The notes under the pieces are model-generated. The model worked only from the letters and a program-made list of their open reading frames with translations, made no database searches and had not been told where the DNA came from. This document shows positions 60,947-63,861 of a stretch of DNA of 63,861 bases, in pieces. This DNA comes from Halococcus morrhuae DSM 1307 (GTDB lineage Archaea; Halobacteriota; Halobacteria; Halobacteriales; Halococcaceae): NCBI RefSeq assembly GCF_000336695.1, contig NZ_AOMC01000074.1, positions 23,189 to 87,049 on the forward strand, in the 5' to 3' direction. Every line of letters begins with the position of its first letter. Position 1 is the first letter of the stretch. The position numbers and the translations under genes are program-made.

Positions 60947-62275
60947 TCACAGCGTCACGAGAACCGCCGCCGCGAGCGAACCGGCTAGGAGAACGGCGCT
61001 CCAGAGCGCGACACGGGAGGCGAACGACCGACTCGGTCCGGCGGCGGTCAGCGCGGCCTTGACGACGATGCTCGACGCGGTGGCGAGCAGGACGGCGATG
61101 ACGGCCGTCTCGCCGGCCAGACTGCCCGTGCGATAGAGCGAGACAGTCGAGGCGGTCGCGCCCGCACTGGAGACGAGCCCCGAGAGGACGGCGGTCACGT
61201 AGAAGCCCACCTCGCCGAACTCCGACTGGGCGATGCCGCCGGCCAGAATGATGACGGCGAACATCGCACCGAAGGCGAGCACGTTGCGCAGCGAGAACGG
61301 GCTGTCGAGCTCCATCTCCACCGGTGTGTTCCAGTCGGCGGTGACAGCGGCGATGGCGACGCTGCCGACGACGACCACGACGAGCGGCACGAGCGCGCCC
61401 ACGAGCACGTCGGGGAGAGTGAACGCGAGCACGATGGCGAGATTGCGCAGCGCCATCGCGGCGTCGGCGAGCAGGACGGCCGCCACCGCATACGAGGTCG
61501 CCGAGGGATGCTGGCGCACCGAATCGAGCATCGTGCCCACGACCGCCGTCGAGGAGGCCAGCCCGCCGAAAAACCCCGTGACGGCGATGCCTCGGCCGCC
61601 GTACGTCCGCACGATGGCGTAGTTAACGATGCCGATGGCGGCGACCGCGACCACCATCAGCCAGACGACGCGCGGTTCGAGTTCGACCGCCAGCGGGCCG
61701 GAGCCGAGCGTGACGTCGCCGGTCGGGAGCAGCGGGTAGATGACGAACGCGAGGATGGCGAACTCGGTCGTCGAGCGGAGCTCCTCGCGCGAGAGCGCGC
61801 CGGCGAACGTGTGGAGTTCGCGCTTGAGCACGAGCAGCAGCGAGGAGAGAACGGCGACAGTAACGCTCTCGATGACGAACCCGGCGGCGGTCAGCGCGCC
61901 GACGCCGTAGGCGACCAGCATCGACACCGAAGTGGTGAGCGAGAGGCCGAGGTCCTCGTCACGCAGCCCCTGGATCGCCAGAACCGTGCCCTGGACGATG
62001 ACGAGCACGCCGCCGACCGCCAGCAGTCCGTCGCGCCCGAGCGTGGTGAAGACGGCCCCGAGCAGGCTGATGAGCGAGAACGTCCGAACGCCGGCGGGCT
62101 TGTCCGACCACTCGCGTTCGAGCCCCAGAAACAGCCCGAGCGCGCCCGCGAGCGCGATCCTCGCGACGGGGCTGTCGAGCGGGACGGCCAGCTGGACGAC
62201 GGGGCTCACGCTTCGGGGTTCTCCCGCTGACATATAAACGTCCGTCGTCCTCGCCCGGGTAGTGTGTCCGACCAT
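60947..62275 (-). CDS. MgtC/SapB - DUF4010 family membrane protein
   Basis: A 442-residue protein with about twelve transmembrane helices. The N-terminal MgtC/SapB-like half contains ALGLFLGLEREWSDKPAGVRTFSLISLLGA in pieces typical of that domain. The DUF4010 half follows from about residue 200 (VRTYGGRGIAVTGFFGGLASSTAVV, LSGLVSSAGATASTVSLY). Transport or envelope-stress roles are proposed for the family; the substrate is not known. The ATG at 62275 sits about 28 bp from the TATA element at 62303-62310; the ATG at 62233 is the alternative. Confidence 0.8.
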   Translation of the reverse strand: MVGHTTRARTTDVYMSAGEPRSVSPVVQLAVPLDSPVARIALAGALGLFLGLEREWSDKPAGVRTFSLISLLGAVFTTLGRDGLLAVGGVLVIVQGTVLAIQGLRDEDLGLSLTTSVSMLVAYGVGALTAAGFVIESVTVAVLSSLLLVLKRELHTFAGALSREELRSTTEFAILAFVIYPLLPTGDVTLGSGPLAVELEPRVVWLMVVAVAAIGIVNYAIVRTYGGRGIAVTGFFGGLASSTAVVGTMLDSVRQHPSATSYAVAAVLLADAAMALRNLAIVLAFTLPDVLVGALVPLVVVVVGSVAIAAVTADWNTPVEMELDSPFSLRNVLAFGAMFAVIILAGGIAQSEFGEVGFYVTAVLSGLVSSAGATASTVSLYRTGSLAGETAVIAVLLATASSIVVKAALTAAGPSRSFASRVALWSAVLLAGSLAAAVLVTL

Positions 62276-62302
62276 CGCGGACCGTTGCCGGCGGTCGCCA
62301 AC

Positions 62303-62310
62303 TTTATAAT
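62303..62310. promoter_or_regulatory. Shared divergent TATA element (thiC and membrane protein)
   Basis: TTTATAAT on the plus strand reads ATTATAAA on the minus. It lies 24 bp before the thiC ATG at 62334 and 28 bp before the membrane-protein ATG at 62275. One near-palindromic box could direct both leaderless transcripts. Further A/T-rich bases (TAGTATAACTAG) follow on the thiC side. Confidence 0.5.
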
Positions 62311-62333
62311 TAGGTAGTATAACTAGATTGTCG

Positions 62334-63779
62334 ATGGCGAAGACACAGCTCCAGTCCGCCCGCGAGGGTATCGTCACGCCGGCGATCGAGCGCGTCGCCG
62401 AGCGCGAGAACCGCGACTCCGAGTTCGTCCGCGAGCAGGTCGCCGCGGGAGAGGCGGTGATTCCCGCGAACCACGCTCACGAGGGGCTCGACCCGATGAT
62501 CATCGGTCGCGAGTTCGCCACGAAGGTCAACGCCAACATCGGCAACAGCGAGACCACGAGCGACCGGACCGAGGAGCTCCGCAAGCTCCACGCGGCGGTC
62601 CACTACGGCGCGGATACCGTGATGGATCTGAGTACCGGCGACGAACTCGACACGATCCGCGAGGCGAACGTCGAGCACTCGCCCGTGCCGATCGGGACGG
62701 TTCCGATCTACGAGGCGGTCAAGCGCGCGGCAAGTCCCGAGGAGATCACCCACGAGCTCCTGCTCGATGTGATCGAAAAGCAGGCCGAACAGGGCGTCGA
62801 CTACATGACGATCCACGCCGGCGTCCTGATGGAACACCTCCCGCTGACCGACGGCCGGGTGACGGGGATCGTCTCGCGCGGCGGCTCGATTCTCGCCCAG
62901 TGGATGGAGGAGAACGCGATGCAGAACCCCCTCTACACCGAGTTCGAGGCGATCTGCGAGATCTTCGCCGAACACGACGTTACCTTCAGTCTCGGCGATG
63001 GGCTTCGGCCGGGCAGTCTCGCGGACGCGAGCGACGAGGCTCAGTTCGCCGAGTTGGACACGCTCGGCGAGCTCACTCGAACCGCGTGGGATCACGGCGT
63101 CCAGGTGATGGTCGAGGGACCGGGCCACGTGCCGATGGATCAGATCAGGGGTAACGTCGAGCGCCAGCAGGAGGTCTGTGACGGCGCGCCGTTCTACGTG
63201 CTCGGGCCGCTCGTGACCGACGTCGCGCCGGGCTACGACCATATCACGAGCGCGATCGGGGCGACCGAGGCTGCCCGCGCGGGCGCGGCGATGCTCTGCT
63301 ACGTCACACCCAAGGAGCACCTCGGGCTACCCGACGCCGAGGACGTCCGTGAGGGGCTCGCGGCCTACCGGATCGCGGCCCACGCCGGCGACGTGGCCAA
63401 CGGGCTGCCCGGTGCACGCGACTGGGACGACGCGCTCTCGCAGGCCAGATACGATTTCGACTGGCGCGAGCAGTTCGATCTCGCGCTCGATCCCGATCGC
63501 GCCCGGGACTCACACGACCAGACGTTGCCGGGTGACAACTACAAGGAGGCACGCTTCTGCTCGATGTGTGGCGTCGAGTTCTGCTCGATGCGGATCGACC
63601 AGGACGCCCGCGACGCCGACGGCGAGATGGACGCGCTCGATACGGGTGTCGATCTCGATGCCTCGCCGGCCGCGGCGGTCAACCTCCCGCCAGTAGGTAC
63701 CCACGACACGAGCGCCATCCCCGAACTGCCCGAGATCGACGCGGCGGCCCACGGCGAGGGCGAACCCGCCGACGACTGA
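62334..63779 (+). CDS. thiC: Phosphomethylpyrimidine synthase ThiC
   Basis: A 481-residue radical-SAM enzyme that rearranges aminoimidazole ribotide to the hydroxymethylpyrimidine phosphate of thiamine. The N-terminal half has [15 protein letters not shown] and the later core [30 protein letters not shown] and [12 protein letters not shown]. The C-terminal [4Fe-4S] motif CSMCGVEFC is near residue 410. The ATG at 62334 fits the TATA spacing. There is no room for a riboswitch leader, so control must be at promoter level. Confidence 0.95.
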   Translation: MAKTQLQSAREGIVTPAIERVAERENRDSEFVREQVAAGEAVIPANHAHEGLDPMIIGREFATKVNANIGNSETTSDRTEELRKLHAAVHYGADTVMDLSTGDELDTIREANVEHSPVPIGTVPIYEAVKRAASPEEITHELLLDVIEKQAEQGVDYMTIHAGVLMEHLPLTDGRVTGIVSRGGSILAQWMEENAMQNPLYTEFEAICEIFAEHDVTFSLGDGLRPGSLADASDEAQFAELDTLGELTRTAWDHGVQVMVEGPGHVPMDQIRGNVERQQEVCDGAPFYVLGPLVTDVAPGYDHITSAIGATEAARAGAAMLCYVTPKEHLGLPDAEDVREGLAAYRIAAHAGDVANGLPGARDWDDALSQARYDFDWREQFDLALDPDRARDSHDQTLPGDNYKEARFCSMCGVEFCSMRIDQDARDADGEMDALDTGVDLDASPAAAVNLPPVGTHDTSAIPELPEIDAAAHGEGEPADD

Positions 63780-63861
63780 CCTCCCCTCTACCTCTTTCTC
63801 GTTCCATTCTTGCGGTGTGTGGACTGTCTGTTCACGGTGGGGTTCGGGCACTTCGGCGGGG
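63780..63861 (+). terminator. Pyrimidine-rich thiC 3' region
   Basis: The last 82 bases contain a T/C-rich run (CCCCTCTACCTCTTTCTCG) just after the thiC stop, consistent with archaeal U-rich termination. No gene start is visible before the window ends, and no adapter sequence is seen at this edge. Confidence 0.35.

Noticed and set aside
62276-62333. TPP riboswitch upstream of thiC
   Set aside because: Only about 24 bases separate the TATA box from the ATG, and no THI-box core is visible.

Overview
The window is haloarchaeal (class Halobacteria) chromosomal DNA. The coding regions are GC-rich and the predicted proteins are strongly acidic. Promoters are TATA-type, placed about 25-30 bp before the start codon, so many transcripts are probably leaderless. 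Secreted proteins carry twin-arginine signals, and at least two end in PGF-CTERM anchors. Lineage markers include TFB, PAN, a FolC-FolP fusion, a PurN-PurH(AICAR transformylase) fusion and a two-subunit 2-oxoacid:ferredoxin oxidoreductase. A Halococcus-like genome is plausible, but the sequence alone does not fix the genus. Bases 1-17 are a Tn5 (Nextera) mosaic end, so the left edge is a contig end with adapter carry-over.

Layout. 1-9849: MscS fragment, HemK2-like methyltransferase, paired MetE-type methionine synthase genes, a cytochrome P450, a lipoprotein, an esterase, KorA/KorB and a flavin reductase. 9925-21058: secreted EEP nuclease/phosphatase, XPD-like helicase, CAP protein, Nudix protein, S9 peptidase, a Thr/Pro-rich anchored protein and FolCP. 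21188-27721: the most notable block, an archaeal ebo-like cluster. It has TatD hydrolase, TIM-barrel isomerase, UbiA-family transferase and a second TIM-barrel isomerase on the minus strand. Divergent from these are inositol-phosphate synthase and an EboF-like phosphodiesterase. The sugar-phosphate cyclase slot (EboD) appears to be filled by inositol-phosphate synthase. 27726-31885: two tandem secreted cupredoxin/sugar-dehydrogenase proteins; a third copy lies at 55344-57401. 32056-35455: purNH and purB, the latter bracketed by an inverted pair of structured repeats. 35696-41888: ferritin-like gene and a tightly overlapping lysine operon dapA-dapB-dapD-lysA-dapF-dapE. 42168-47908: NYN nuclease, small membrane protein, PUA protein, PAN, a second P450, TFB and a DtxR-type regulator. 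48008-53896: thiamine-type ABC transporter, MobA-like nucleotidyltransferase and MoeA. 53996-63779: HTH_10 regulator, TetR regulator, third sugar dehydrogenase, an AT-richer membrane protein, alkaline phosphatase, zinc alcohol dehydrogenase, MgtC/DUF4010 protein and thiC.

How the genes work together. The lysine operon is near complete, lacking only the aminotransferase. thiC and the ThiBPQ-like transporter give both synthesis and uptake routes for thiamine. The ebo-like genes are inferred to make, prenylate or process a cyclitol-type product. The neighbouring secreted dehydrogenases could act outside the membrane on sugars or on that product.

A non-coding theme recurs in the longer gaps. Hairpins with a nearly constant 11-nt loop (about GARCNNAGYGA) have stems that differ completely in sequence yet still pair. 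This is covariation-like evidence for a maintained structure.
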